Assembly (NCBI RefSeq): GCF_003086295.3 | Contig: NC_092048.1 | Coordinates: forward strand, 89,818,626-89,882,625 | Length of the DNA stretch: 64,000 bases | Reading direction: 5' to 3' | From: Arachis hypogaea | Lineage: Eukaryota > Streptophyta > Magnoliopsida > Fabales > Fabaceae | Shown: positions 44,753 to 56,311 of the stretch, in pieces | How the letters are laid out: each line of letters starts with the position of its first letter | Numbering within the stretch: the stretch's first letter is position 1 | Position numbers and translations under genes: made by a program | The notes under the pieces: generated by a model | The model's database searches: none | What the model was told of the DNA's origin: nothing | What the model saw: only the letters and a program-made list of their open reading frames with translations

Positions 44753-46249
44753 AACATTAGCATGTCCTCATGCTTAGCTCAAGGAGATTAAAAGACTAAA
44801 TAGGGGAAAGTAAGACTCATGCAATGCAATGCAACCTATGTATGTGAATGCAACTATATGATAAAATGATTTTGCCTACTTGGTTAAAAGTAAATAAGTT
44901 CTTCAAGAAAAATATAAATCAAATATCACTAATTAAAACTCATGCAGTAAAAACAAGTAAACTTGTAAGAAGACAACTCATGAAAGCAGGGAACACAGGA
45001 TCAAGTATCCCTCACTGATAGTATATGTGCACTCTAATCACTCAAGTGTATAGGGTAATCACTCTATTCTTCTCTAATCATGCTTTGTAAACCTTTGTTC
45101 TTCATCTAACCAATCAACAAATATTTAGTATACCAATGCAAACATCATGAGGTCTTTTCAAGGTTGTAATGAGGCTAAGGCAAAGGTGAGGGTATATATA
45201 TGGCCAAGTAAGCTATAAATTGAATCTTTGATTAGTCTAAGATCTCATCTAACATATACATACTCTATACAACTCTAAAATTATGCTTAGCTACCCAAAA
45301 TTCCCACTTTTTCATCTCATACTCATGCATCAACCTTTCTTTTAATTTTTATCACATATGCATTGATCTTTTCCTTAACTTTAACTTAGCATTGGGGCAA
45401 TTTTGTCCCCTTATTTATTTACTTATTTATTGAATATTTTTTTGGATTTTTTTCTCTTTTTTTTTATTTTTTTATTTTTTATTTTTTATTTATTTTTTAT
45501 TTTTTAAATAGAAAAATAAACATAACTTATCAATGCATATGAATTTTTAATTTTTCTGGTCTCACATGAGTAGGTACCCAAATTCCCAATATTTTGTCAA
45601 TGAAACATTATACACTTTCTTCAACCCAAGTTCTCACAGTTCTCCACACTTAATTGACACACAATCTCTATCTTAAACTAACCAAAGATTCAATTTGGGG
45701 TAATTAATTTATTTTTCTGCTTAAGGCTAGTGATGTGGTAAAATATAGAACAAATGGGGATTAAAATGCTCAAAGTAGCTAACAAAGGTAAATGAAAGGG
45801 TATGCTATTTGGGATAAGTGAGCAAAAACAAATGATGGCCTCAATCATATGCAAGCATGTAAATACACTAAATAATGGACATATAAAATGGAACAAAATA
45901 AAGATCACAATTATAGAGAAGTAAACACACAAGAATTAAAATATTATGGTTAAATAATATAACTATATAAATAAGCTCAAAATCTCACAGGTTGTGTGTT
46001 CTTAGCTATAATTCATGTTCCAATTTACAATCTTCAAACAAGTTTAACACAAAAGTTTTGATTTAAATTAGTAAAATTTTTCAAAAACAGGGTCTTAAAA
46101 AAGAAAATATTACTTCAACCAAGTAGTAACTAAATATATAAAATCAAACAAACATGCAATTAAACATGCAAATGCAACAATGAACTAACAAATAAAATAA
46201 AATATTGGTATTGAGAAGAAAATAACTAACCCATGGAGATTGGTATCGA
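44753..46249 (-). other. Element B 3' non-coding region
   Basis: AT-rich and ORF-free, with a T-rich low-complexity run at 45430-45510. Homologous in order to 18132-19871 of element A. Confidence 0.6.
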
Positions 46250-46261
46250 CCTCCCCACACT

Positions 46262-46403
46262 TAAAGATTGCACCGTCCTCGGTGCATGCTAAGATGTGCA
46301 AGTGGACGGGTTGCTATACTGATGCTTTTCTCCAAAGATTGTGCAGATGGAACTTGTTTGTTGTCCATGTAAAGGTTTTCCGTTTCCCTTCCTCAGTGGC
46401 CAT
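46262..46403 (-). pseudogene. Element B ORF2 relic
   Basis: ATG at 46401-46403 follows an acceptor-like CTTCTTTCAG, exactly as in A and C. It reads MATEEGKRKTFTWTTNKFHL and stops after about 30 codons. The frame beyond resembles coding again up to the GTGGGGAGG tract. The large ORF2 of A and C is missing, presumably deleted. Confidence 0.5.
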
Positions 46404-46854
46404 CCTGAAAGAAGAGGAAAAAGAAGAAAAGTAACCCAGGAATAAAGAGAAGAAAATAAATAAAGTATGGGTGGGTTAATGCCAAATAATGGGGGTCTCA
46501 ATTACATGGTAGCTACAACATGCAAGTGACAAAATAATAGAAGCACATGGCATACCAGTGGTGCAAAATTTGCAACAAAGGGGAGGAGTGTGGGTAATGA
46601 AAGACATTATAAGTTCATATCAATATAAGAGGAGTACAAGTATCATAAAAAATTAGCATTGATTTAAATAATACTGCCCAATCAGAATAAAACAAGTCAT
46701 GAAGCACCAGGATAATTCAAGAGAAGATGCAACAGTTAAATAAGAAAATTTAACACCAACGGAATAATAATAAATTTAGAAAAGAAAATAAAAATATGCA
46801 CAAAATTAAAATGTAATGAATGAAAGTATGCAAATGCAATAGGAAAAATAGAAT

Positions 46855-47030
46855 GAAAGAGAATAATGATGAGAAGGTAAATAAACGAAGAAAAAGAAAG
46901 TAAGAAAGGAGGAAGAAAGAAAGAGAAAAGAGAGAAGAAAGGAGAAAAAGAATGGATAATAAAGAAGAAAGAAGAGAAAGAAAGAAGAAAGAAATAAGGA
47001 TTAGAAAAGAAAAGATAAGAAAAGTGGCGG
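46855..47030 (-). repeat. Homopurine (plus) / homopyrimidine (sense) tract, element B
   Basis: About 175 bp of almost pure A/G on the plus strand, in the same relative place as the C-rich tracts of A and C. Confidence 0.8.
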
Positions 47031-47059
47031 CGCAGGGATTTGGTGGTGTTGCGCTAGTG

Positions 47060-47462
47060 ACGCACACGCGTACTCCACGTGTACGCGTGGGTCGCAAAAA
47101 ATGGAAGGTAACGCGTGGGCATTGGTCACACGTACACGTGACCGTGTTTGTGCTACTCGCACGAAGGCATCCTTGCACGCGCACAACTCTCTGTTTGTCT
47201 TGGGGTGTGTGCCAAAATAACATGTGATGCGTGCACGTCATTGACGCGTACGCGTGAGTGGTCAGAATTTGAAAATGGCGCACACGCGTACGCGTGGGTG
47301 AATTTGTGCCTTGGGCACAGTGGCCGCACCAGGCCAGCACAACTTTCGGCCTGACACCTCTTTACACCGATTTTCCTAGGTCACGCATGCGTGTCATTGA
47401 CGCGTACGCGTGAAGCGCCAAATGTTCAAAATGACGCGCACGCGTGAGGGACGCGTGCGCAT
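47060..47462. repeat. Array of paired CpG palindrome boxes, element B internal
   Basis: Pairs include ACGCACACGCGT with ACGTGTACGCGT (47060, 47077) and ACGCGCACGCGT with ACGCGTGCGCAT (47434, 47451), always with 5-nt spacers. The prevailing centre is TA (ACGCGTACGCGT), unlike AT in element A. Confidence 0.9.
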
Positions 47463-47670
47463 GGTGATGCTTTTGCGATTGGCACACTTTTTGCATTGCT
47501 CCCACGCAACTCTCTGCCACTTTTTTTCACTTCTCTCTTTCTTTTTTTTATATGCAGTATGCAGAATGCAAAATGCAGATGCTGATGGAGACATTATGAA
47601 TGAACACTAAGAAAATTAAAATAAAATAAAACTGAGAATAAAACAAAATAAAATAAAACTAAGACTGAAA

Positions 47671-47750
47671 AAGAACGATCATACCATGGTGGGTTGTCTC
47701 CCACCTAGCACTTTTAGTTAAAGTCCTTAAGTTGGACATTTGATGAGCTC
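47671..47750 (-). other. Conserved non-coding block after ORF1 (element B)
   Basis: Counterpart of 23441-23516, nearly base for base, including the GGTGGG / CCCACC hairpin arms. Confidence 0.8.
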
Positions 47751-47754
47751 CCTG

Positions 47755-49379
47755 TTATGGTGGCTTGTGCTTGAACTCATCCATGAATCCCCACCAATGT
47801 TTGTAATTCCAATGGCCACCGGGATCCCACACTAGTTGCATAAAGCCTTCAAGCAAGTTAAAGCAAGTGACAAGGCCGCAAGAGTGCTGATTGCCAGAAT
47901 GAATTCTGGGGTCCCAAATCTTGCTTTTGCACCCGTCTTCTTGTTGATTATCATTTTTTCACTTGGGTGGTGAACAATTGGAATTCTCACTGAGGCATCC
48001 AAACAATTTTCTAGACCCATTCAATTGAGAATTATACCAACCTTTGTACTTCAATTTGGAGCATGCAACCATATTGAACCTTGCATGGTAATTCCTACCA
48101 CTAACCATTTCCCTCTTACTCTTAAAGCCACAAAGAGCTCTAAGTTGCCTATCCGTCTCAAGCAAAGCATATTCAAGTGGGCTACTTAAGCTTAGAGATG
48201 AAAGATTTACCCACTTGAATGAAGGAATCGACGGTGATGGCTTTGGGGGAGAGGTCTCCAACAATTTTGGCAAGGTGATTTCCAGCTCCATTCCCTTGAG
48301 CTCTTCCTTGACAACTTCCACCTCCTTGCAAGCTTCTTCAATTTCAACCTCTTCCTCTTGGTAGCATTCTTCCAATTCGATATCTTCTTCATTGTTCACC
48401 AAAGGCATGGGAGGTTGTGCTTCTTCTTCTTTAATCTCCATGTCAAGTCCAATGGGAGAGGATTCAAATGTAGATAAGAATTCATTAATGATTAAATCCA
48501 TCTCTTGATCATCCCCTTCAAAGTCTTCAACCACGATATGCCTTGGAGGTTGTACACCCTCCTCAACATCAAATTCAAACTCCTTAGAAGGGGGCTCTAT
48601 GACTGGGCTTTCCCATGGACGTTCCGCATCTTCTAAGTCTTTGACCATTTCTTCCTCTTTAACGATTATGGCTTCCTCCAATTGTTCCAATACAAAGTCA
48701 TGCTGCTCACTGTCCACCAGAGTTTCTAGCTTCTCCTTTATGCTGTGTTCTTCAGTAGATTCTCCACATGAAGCCATGTGGGTTCCTTGAGTGTCCGAAC
48801 GTCGGGAAGCTAATTGATTTATCGCTTGTTCCAGTTGATGAAGGGTTGCATGAAATTGATCTACTGTTTTCTTGAGAAGAGACTATGATTCTTGGGTCGA
48901 TGGATATGGACATGGTGCATATGGAAGTGGTGGTTCTTGGGAGTAATTGGGCTGGAATTAGGGTGGATAAGGGTTAGGTTCATATGGAGGTGAATGGTGG
49001 AAGGGGGCTTGTGAGTTTGGTGGTTTAGAGTTATGTTGAGGAGGTGGTTCATAAGCATATGGTGGGGATTGTTGGTATCCACAAGGGGTCCACCATATTC
49101 ATCATCTTGGTACGCTCCCTGGAATGGCTCTTGACCATAGTAATTTGGTGGAGGTGGTTTGTCATGAAAAGGTCCACCATAACTATTGTCTTGGTATGTA
49201 TCATAGAATGGTTGTTGGTTATAGTGCATTGGAGGGGGTTGTTGCCAAGAGGGTTGATCAAATCCTTGTGGCTCCTCCCATCTTTGATTCTTCCAACCTT
49301 GATGCCTATTTTTATTATAGTTTCCATTTCTTACAACAACATTGGAACCAAACTTAAAGCCAGAGGGGTGAGAATTCAT
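47755..49379 (-). pseudogene. Element B ORF1
   Basis: Starts MNSHPSGFKFGSNVVVRNGN and carries Tyr/Gly/Pro repeats (FYDTYQDNSYGGPF, FQGAYQDDEYGGPL). A frameshift lies near 49080. A second open stretch of 272 codons (48777-47959) has the acidic region and the module LLETDRQLRALCGFKSK. Another frame change near 47960 precedes the WDPGG tail; the ancestral stop is 47755-47757. Function unknown; homologous to ORF1 of A and C. Confidence 0.75.
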
Positions 49380-49505
49380 AGTAGCAATTAAAGATAAAAA
49401 TTAATAAATATTAATAAAAATAAACTCCTAAAACTAGAAACCCTAAAAAAAGAAATGAAAAAGAAAATATTTACAATAACCAATAATAAGGCACACATTT
49501 GCAAT

Positions 49506-49523
49506 TCCCCGGCAACGGCGCCA
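49506..49523 (-). other. Primer binding site, tRNA-Asp type (element B)
   Basis: The same 18-mer as in element A, four bases inside the 5' LTR. Confidence 0.92.
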
Positions 49524-49527
49524 TTTT

Positions 49528-51742
49528 TGACGATTAGATTCTTGCTAGTAAAGAAATTCACAAATAAGTTCTTGTTTCTAGTATAGTTTCTAAACCAACA
49601 GAAAATCCTTTCGTGCAAAAGTTTTGGTTGTCACTTAAGCAAACCCAATAAAATTAATAAACGAAGTATTTAAACCTCGGGTCATCTTCTCAAGGATTTG
49701 CAGGGAGGTGTATTTATTATTGGTTATGGGTTTTTGTTTTCTGAGAAATTTTAAGAGTTGAATAACAGAAATAAATAATTGTAAATTAACGCAATGACAA
49801 TTAAAAGAGATTTATATATTCTAATTAAAAAGCCTTGAATGGAAGAATGATTAATTGGAAGTTCTATCCTTGTTGGAATTCTCTCAAGTGTAGTACAAAG
49901 AGGTTGTTGTTTTCACTTAGTTAACCCTTACTAAATAAAGGAAAGTCAAGTGATTGAGCTAACTCTTATTCGTAAATCCTAGTCCTCTCCCTTGGGAAGG
50001 TCTAGCGTTAGTAAATAGAGAATTAGCCAACAATTTCCAATTTAACTATCCACTTGAGCATTCCAACTCAAATGTCTCCTCTTAATCAATTCATCAATTA
50101 AAGCTAAGAATGTAAAAAGCTAAATTAAAATCATAAATCTGGAATACCTCAAATTGCATTTAAACATAAATTCAAATCTAACATGAAGAGTTCATAAGCC
50201 AAATTGGCTAAATAAGTAATTACCAAGTGAAATAGAGCAACTAAAGTAATAGAGTAAATAAAAGTAGATAAGAAAAACTAAATTTAAAAGAACATAGAAC
50301 CTGGAATACAGAAGAAGTAAACCTAACCTTTAAGAGAAATCCTAATCCTAAATCCTAAGAGAGAGAGGAGAGAGCCTCTCTCTCTCTAAAACTACATCTA
50401 AAACCTAAAATTATGAATAATGAATATTGTGTGTTGAATGAATGGATTTTCCCACTTTATAGCCTCTAATATGTGTTTTCTGGGCCGAGAATTGGGCCAA
50501 AAACATCCCAGAAATTGCCGGGGGCAAATTTTGCCATGTGCAGGTCGCTGATTTTTCTGTAGAATGACGCGTTCGCATGATTCATGCATTCGTGTCGTTT
50601 TGATTTACGGCCACTATAGAAAATTATATATCATTTCGAAGCCCCGGATGTTATCTTTCCAACGCAACTAGAACCACATCATTTGGATCTCTGTAGCTCA
50701 AGTTATGACCGTTTGTGTGCAAAGAGGTCAGGCTAGACAGCTTAGCAATTTCTTCAACTTCTTGTATTTCTTCCACTTTTACATGCTTCCTTTCCATCCT
50801 CTGAGCCATTCCTGCCCTGAAAACCCTAAAATCACTTAACACACTTATCACGGTATCGAATAGTAATAAGAGAGGATTAATATTAGCAAATATAAAGCCC
50901 AAAGAAGCATGTATTCAATCATAGCACAAAATCCGGAAGAAAAAAGTAAAACCATGCAAATAGTATGAATAAGTGGGTAAAGAGTTGATAAAAACCACTC
51001 AATTGAGTACAAGATAAACCATAGAATAGTGGTTTAAGAGAAATCTTAATCCTAAATCCTACGAGAGAGGAGAGAACCTCTCTCTCTCTAAAGCTACATC
51101 TAAAACCTAAAATTGTGAATTATGAATGTTGTGTTGATGAATGAATAGATTCCCCCACTTTATAGCCTCTAATATGTGTTTTTTGGGCCGAGAACTGGGC
51201 CAAAAATAGCCCAGAAATCGCTGGGGGCAAATTTTGCCACATGTAGGTCGCTGATTTTTCTGCAGAACGACGCGTGAGCATGATTCATGCGTGCGCATCA
51301 TTTTTCTGTACGGCCACTATAGCTAATTATATATCATTTTGAAGTCTTGGATGTTGTCTTTCCAATGCAACTAGAAGCGCCTTATTTGGACCTCTGTAGC
51401 TCAAGTTATGACCGTTTGAGTGCGAAGAGGTCAGGCTGGACAACTTAGTAATTTCTTCAACTTCTTGTATTTCTTCCACTTTTGCATGCTTCCTTTCCAT
51501 TCTGTAAGCCATTATTGCCTTATAAATCCTGAAATCACTTAACACACATATCAAGGCATCGAATGGTATAAAGGGAGAATTAATATTTGGTAATTTAAAG
51601 GCCCAGGAAACATGTTTTCAATCATAGCACAAGATTAGGAAGGAAAATGTAAAACCATGCAATTTATATGAATAAGTGAGTAAAGAGTTGATAAAAACCA
51701 CTCAAATTAGCACAAGATAAACCATAAAATAGTGGTTTATCA
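49528..51742 (-). repeat. Element B 5' LTR with internal duplication
   Basis: 2215 bp instead of about 1.5 kb. The first unit (49528-51034) stops at GTGGTTTA; the sequence then restarts at AGAGAAATCTTAATCC, repeating the last 0.7 kb of the LTR to 51742. The second unit resembles the left LTR more than the first unit does. Box pairs lie near 50566-50596 and 51269-51300. Confidence 0.88.
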
Positions 51743-51747
51743 ATCAC

Positions 51748-53080
51748 TCCCTCCATACACAACCATCACTCTCCTTTATAGCAATTACTTACTTTAAATA
51801 GCATACCATCCCATATTAATAGTAAACTTCCAGAAGCACCTACAGATTCCATATATTCCCAACCCACCATGTCATTTCTCAAAATACGTACTATATCAAA
51901 TTTAGTCAACACTTCTCTCTTATTTTCAATCAACTCTAACATGTTCAATCTACAATTCTTTTTCGGATCTTTTACCATAATCAACTTTCCATCACCTCCT
52001 AACCCCAAATATTCTAACAACTATAAATCATTTAAAAATATTTTTATACACCTTATTACGGTTCTTAGGTATGCTTCTTCTCACTTTTTCTTTCTATTTT
52101 GCCAACCTCCTTCTGTTTACAATTTTCTCATTCTGAGCTTGAAGGATTGCCATGATATCTTCTTCTTCATTATGTAAAACTGCACCAGATTCCACTGCTA
52201 GCTCCTAAGTCTTCCTATTTTCCTTCATTTGTTTCTCCCACTTTAGGCTTTCATCATTCATCACGTTTTCATGCTCTTGGTTAGTTCTGGATCTAGCCTA
52301 CTCGTTATCACAACCTTCACCATTTGCATACTGTGCCAAGCAAGCTGTCACTGTCTCTGGTATTACATCTTCTTCTTCGCCTCCTGCCTTTACTAGATTG
52401 GAACTCCTCTTCTTAGTGTGATTAAATGGCACATTAGTGGTTGTATCGATTCTATATCATGTGTTTGTAAAACACCTAGCATTGCCATATTAGCCCAGAG
52501 AGATGTTGGTACAGACCCTAAATATGAAGGATAAGCCATTAAATGATTATAAGCACTGTGGTTAAACATGGGATTGTAACTACCCTGTGTACCTGACGAA
52601 GGTATCCAGGAGGAGACAATGGATTATATAAAGGGTTGTTTCTTATGGCGGCTCCTCCTCCACAACCTACAATACTTGGATTTTCATAAGATGGTGAACA
52701 GTTAGATGGTAACTCATATAGATGCCAAGGAGAGGGGGAAGTGAATGGGATTCCTTCTGAAACTCTTATTGGATTAGTTCTTCGACTTATACTGGCCATT
52801 GGAGATGTTGACTCGACCTCTGGCCTTCTTATAACATCTTCTGCGGGTTGTCCAGAGTCATTATTCTACGTATCCGTTGAGGTGGAAGCTCTATCAAACA
52901 TTCTTACTAGCTTTCCACTACGCAATTGCATACAACAAGTGACACTAAATTTGCCCAAGGTCCCACTAGGCATGCTAATTTGCTTTGCTCCATTTTTGTT
53001 TGACCATCGATTGCAGGTGTCAATCAAGTTTGTATCAAAATCTCAATTCGAAGAGCAAATACGACTCCTCTAAAGAAGTG
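51748..53080 (-). pseudogene. LINE ORF1-like region and endonuclease N-terminus
   Basis: LNMLELIENKREVLTKFDIV and VGWEYMESVGASGSLLLIWD are the N-terminal endonuclease motifs, followed by SNCYKGE up to the element B insertion. Upstream AVLHNEEEDIMAILQAQNEK is typical of legume LINE text before the endonuclease. The part from 52540 to 53080 (MASISRRTNPIRVSEGIPFT) is probably ORF1 but I do not recognise a domain. Several stops. Confidence 0.7.
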
Positions 53081-53376
53081 AGCTCGACCCGAGACTTACT
53101 AACTTAGTGTCCTTAGTGTTGAAGTTGGCTTGCAACAATAAATTTCACATGTGATACTTGAGCATTCTTATAATAAAAATAATCTAATAGAATATAACTT
53201 GAAAAAGAATAATTATACTGAATAAACTTAATAATTTAAAAGGGTATGATTAAAATAACAAAATAAAATAATAAACAGTTCAAAATTTAAGTAGATAAAT
53301 ATACTAAAAAACAAGTAATAAAATAAAATAAAATGAGTTGACTTTAAACACTCACATATACTTGCACTCTATGACT

Positions 53377-53860
53377 CACTACCAAAAACATCGTTAAAAT
53401 TGACGGCTAAGCTGTTGATAATATTAAAAATCGACGGTGAAAGTGGTTGCTATTAAGCTTGTCGATTTTTTAAAATTCTAATAAAATCGACAATATTTCC
53501 GTCTATAATATGAGTTTGAGAATTTTACGTTTTTACTAAAATTGACAACGTTGTGTCGATATTATTATATAAAATCGACAACATTTCTATCGATATTTGA
53601 TTCAATAAAATTGATAATATTTCCGTCTATAATATGAGTTTGAGAATTTTACATGCTTAATAAAATCGGCAACCTTGCCGTCGATATTATTGCATAAAAT
53701 CGACAACATTTCTGTCAATATTTGATTCAATAAAATTGACACAATGGCCGTCGATTTAATTATTTAGATACCGACAAATTCTTTGTCAATATTTTGTTTT
53801 TTTATCTATTTTAAATTTAAAAAGCGACAACGCTACCGTTGATTTTAATAGCTATATTTT
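53377..53860. mobile_element. CACTA (En/Spm) terminus with subterminal repeats
   Basis: CACTACCAAAAACATCG at 53377 is a typical CACTA terminal sequence. It is followed by many forward and inverted copies of a TCGACGGCAANNTTGTCGATTTT-like motif, expected as transposase-binding subterminal repeats. A unit of about 145 bp is tandemly repeated (near 53471 and 53616). The other terminus was not found, so the extent is unknown; DNA to the right is presumably inside the element. Confidence 0.8.
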
Positions 53861-53989
53861 TTAATTATTTTTTTATTTGAAAATAGTAAACAATTAATGT
53901 AAATAAACTTTTAAATATAGAAATAAAATTTATACAAAATATTAGATAACAAGACAAATAAAATTTTAAATATAAAAATAAAATTAGGG

Positions 53990-55110
53990 TAATATGAAAA
54001 GTTACACCTAGTATCCAATCATTCTTAGAGTAAGGGTTCACAAACCTTCTAGCTACCATCTGCATGTGGGTTGGATCACTGAATACTTAATAAAAAGTGA
54101 ATAAAGAGAGATTTAAAAATAGGTTGTAGGGGTGTTATAGCTAGGTACCTTTCTAGCTACCTCCCAATTTTCATCTTTAATCAAGATGGGTGCTCCAAGT
54201 ATAACAACTCTTTCCACTAGTCCGGCTGTATAAGTTAGCACAGTATAAAGGTTTCATAAACCAAAAACTAATCTAATTTTCTAATACATATGAAAACCAA
54301 GAGACGATGATATTCTAGATTACCGTTGTTCCCAATGAAAAACCTATTAGTGTCACAGGCCTGGACCATAAATAAAAAGCTACAAAATTTATCGGATTAT
54401 ATAGTGAGGCAATAGTATAATCAATCTTTTTGTTGTGACATTAGCTGGTGTTACCTGTTTCCCTACAAGCCTTTCAGCAAGACATCAGCAAGCACCTTAC
54501 CTACCTTGTCTGATCTGTTCCAACAAAGAGGATTACCAGGCTAAATATGATTAAAAATTTTAAAAAATCAATAAAACTTGATTCACAATTCACAAGATCG
54601 GATCACTAGGGGAAAGTAATTACACCAAGATATTAAGGAGATTTTTTTTAACCTAAATAAAAGAAATAATTTCCTCAGGCGAAGAAAAATTTATCAAAGA
54701 AGATGATTGGACCAGAATATATCAGTAGATATAGATATAATGAAACCATAATATTGAATCGTTAAGATGATGAGTATCGCTAGAAGCCTATAACTGAAGA
54801 TTCAAAGCAACTGAGCCTCTATCCTTGTAAGAAATTTCTAGGCTAACTGTGTGTGCTGTTTTTGAACAGCCATCGTGCTATATGCATGAATATATTTTAT
54901 CTATTGACAGAAGTGTTACAACCAAGAAACATAACCAACCTATCCACTGCAATCGCCCATCTGCTGTCTATAAACTCAAATGCAGTAACTAAAGTTGTAG
55001 GCCACGCTAATGCTGACACAAGAGTACTTAGTACTGTCAGTATGGCACCATCTTTCATTAACTCGAGCATAATTTCTACAATATTGACCAGTAAATACTT
55101 TTAATTAGAA
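53990..55110 (-). pseudogene. DUF726 / TMCO4-like gene fragment
   Basis: Four minus-strand exon-like pieces match, in order, this alpha/beta-hydrolase-like membrane protein family: VSALAWPTTLVTAFEFIDSRWAIAVDR (about 55090-54940), NPLCWNRSDKVGKVLADVLL (about 54545-54465, ending in a stop where Gln is expected), YTAGLVERVVILGAPILIKD (about 54240-54150), and MQMVARRFVNPYSKNDWILG (about 54065-54005). The pieces are separated by intron-like AT-rich DNA. The first and last parts of the gene are absent. It lies next to a CACTA terminus, so transposon capture is plausible. Confidence 0.68.
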
Positions 55111-55511
55111 TATATCAAATATATTTAACTCTTAAGTAAAAAATAAAATAAAATAAAATATAGGGTTCAACAAAGCTACTTGATCTGATTCAGTTTTGGA
55201 TGACAGTGCTTAGTGCAATCAAAATTCGCGACTCATATTGAAGCACATACCTACACAGACAGGATAATAAATACAGCAACTGAAATATTGAAAATGAAAC
55301 TTTTAACTTAAAGCACATGGGATTTTAAATTCCTCTAAAATATTAAATTAGGCATGCTATTGATATAAAAAAATAAGGATCACAAACTTGGGTTGTTTTG
55401 ACAAGTTACACGCATTATTCATTTATAGAATAATAATACACTACATAAATGCCACTAAATAATTTTTCATTTCTGTGTAAGAGTAGAGAATGCCTTAGTA
55501 GATGAACCATT
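55111..55511. other. AT-rich spacer, no gene seen
   Basis: Contains an AAAAT pentanucleotide run at 55140-55160. No coding signal between the two captured gene fragments. Confidence 0.45.
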
Positions 55512-55832
55512 TTAAGTGAGTGCAGTAGTAGCAGCATCACTCAATTGTTTGATTCTCTTTCTCATTTCCAAACCTTCTTCATTCTCCTCCATCATTCTCT
55601 TTATTACTCTTGTAATTTCCTCTCTTTTCACTATCCGATCTTCATCATTATCAACCTTCTCTGGTTTCACTGCCACTTTAAGCACATCTTTGAGCAACAC
55701 TGCATTCATTCTCTGCTCAACAAACAATGGCCATACAATCATGGGAACACCATGGACAATACTCTCTAGAATTGAGTTCCAACCGCAATGACTCAAGAAA
55801 GCATTGATCACATTTAATTTTGACATCGTTAA
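55512..55832 (-). pseudogene. UDP-glycosyltransferase C-terminal fragment (UGT72-like)
   Basis: The 104-codon frame contains the PSPG-box core [33 protein letters not shown], the acceptor helix [14 protein letters not shown] and the terminal region [20 protein letters not shown]. UGTs move sugar from UDP-sugar to small molecules. The PSPG box lacks its first half (WAPQ...), and the acceptor-binding N-terminal domain is missing. The text to the right shows stops, so it is a truncated fragment. Resemblance to group E/UGT72 is by memory. Confidence 0.85.
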
Positions 55833-56109
55833 ATTAACCGGTTAAATAAACGTGACTAGTGGCGGGTTTTAGTAAGGGAAGATTAATGGATCTATATGCT
55901 ACGAGGCTTAAAGGTAAGTTTATGTTCAAGGATATGTTCTAAGCTAGTATTTGGTCTTGGTAACATGAATTGAAGTAGCAAAGTCGCGCTTTCGGTTACA
56001 TAAATATCTTGGTATATGATAATGATATGTAAATGAGAAGATATATATGTGTGACATGCTTTATTTGTGTATGAAGAAAATCTTATGCCCTAAGCTGTTC
56101 AAGCTGTGA
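55833..56109. other. Spacer between UGT fragment and copia LTR
   Basis: No coding or repeat signal identified. Confidence 0.4.
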
Positions 56110-56311
56110 TGTTAATGGTTTGATGAACCAGAAGGGATTAAGAGAGGGGGAGAAATAAGTTCTTCTCATTGTTGAAGAGAATGAAAAATTCTCTTAGAAA
56201 ATATTTGTTGAGTTATTACACCTTATATACTATGTACTCTTTATGTACTCTCACTAAAAAAATAATTACAATGGTAAGCCTATTATTGATAAAGAGATAA
56301 TCTAGGTAACA
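56110..56311 (-). repeat. Probable LTR of second copia element
   Basis: Bounded by TGTTAATGG and GGTAACA, with inverted TGTTA/TAACA ends. Directly right of it the minus strand has a polypurine-like CGGGAGGG before the LTR start. A TATATAAGG promoter-like sequence lies inside. The partner LTR is outside the window, so the left edge is tentative. Confidence 0.55.

Larger units (their letters stand above)
43227..51742 (-). mobile_element. Element B: non-autonomous LTR retrotransposon
   Basis: Same family as A. The LTRs start TGACGATTAG and end GTGGTTTATCA; left LTR 43227-44737, right LTR 49528-51742. Target duplication ATCAC at 43222-43226 and 51743-51747 is perfect. tRNA-Asp primer site 49506-49523. 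ORF1 47755-49379 is frameshifted, and ORF2 is reduced to a short reading frame near 46403. No pol domains. The right LTR contains an internal duplication of about 0.7 kb. Inserted inside the LINE endonuclease. Confidence 0.92.
37899..53080 (-). mobile_element. LINE (non-LTR retrotransposon), split twice by LTR insertions
   Basis: Minus-strand pieces in order: ORF1-like region (53080-52040), endonuclease N-part (52020-51748), [element B], endonuclease C-part (43221-42786), reverse transcriptase (42492-41145), [solo LTR], post-RT region (39603-39383) and zinc-binding RT-associated domain (39158-38110). A poly-T run at 37899-37911 on the plus strand is the poly-A tail. The 5' end is not defined; it may reach the CACTA terminus at 53377. 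All ORFs carry stops, so the copy is inactive. Confidence 0.88.

Noticed and set aside
52741..53073. Plus-strand ORF of 110 codons
   Set aside because: It is antisense to the LINE ORF1-like region and has no recognised features.
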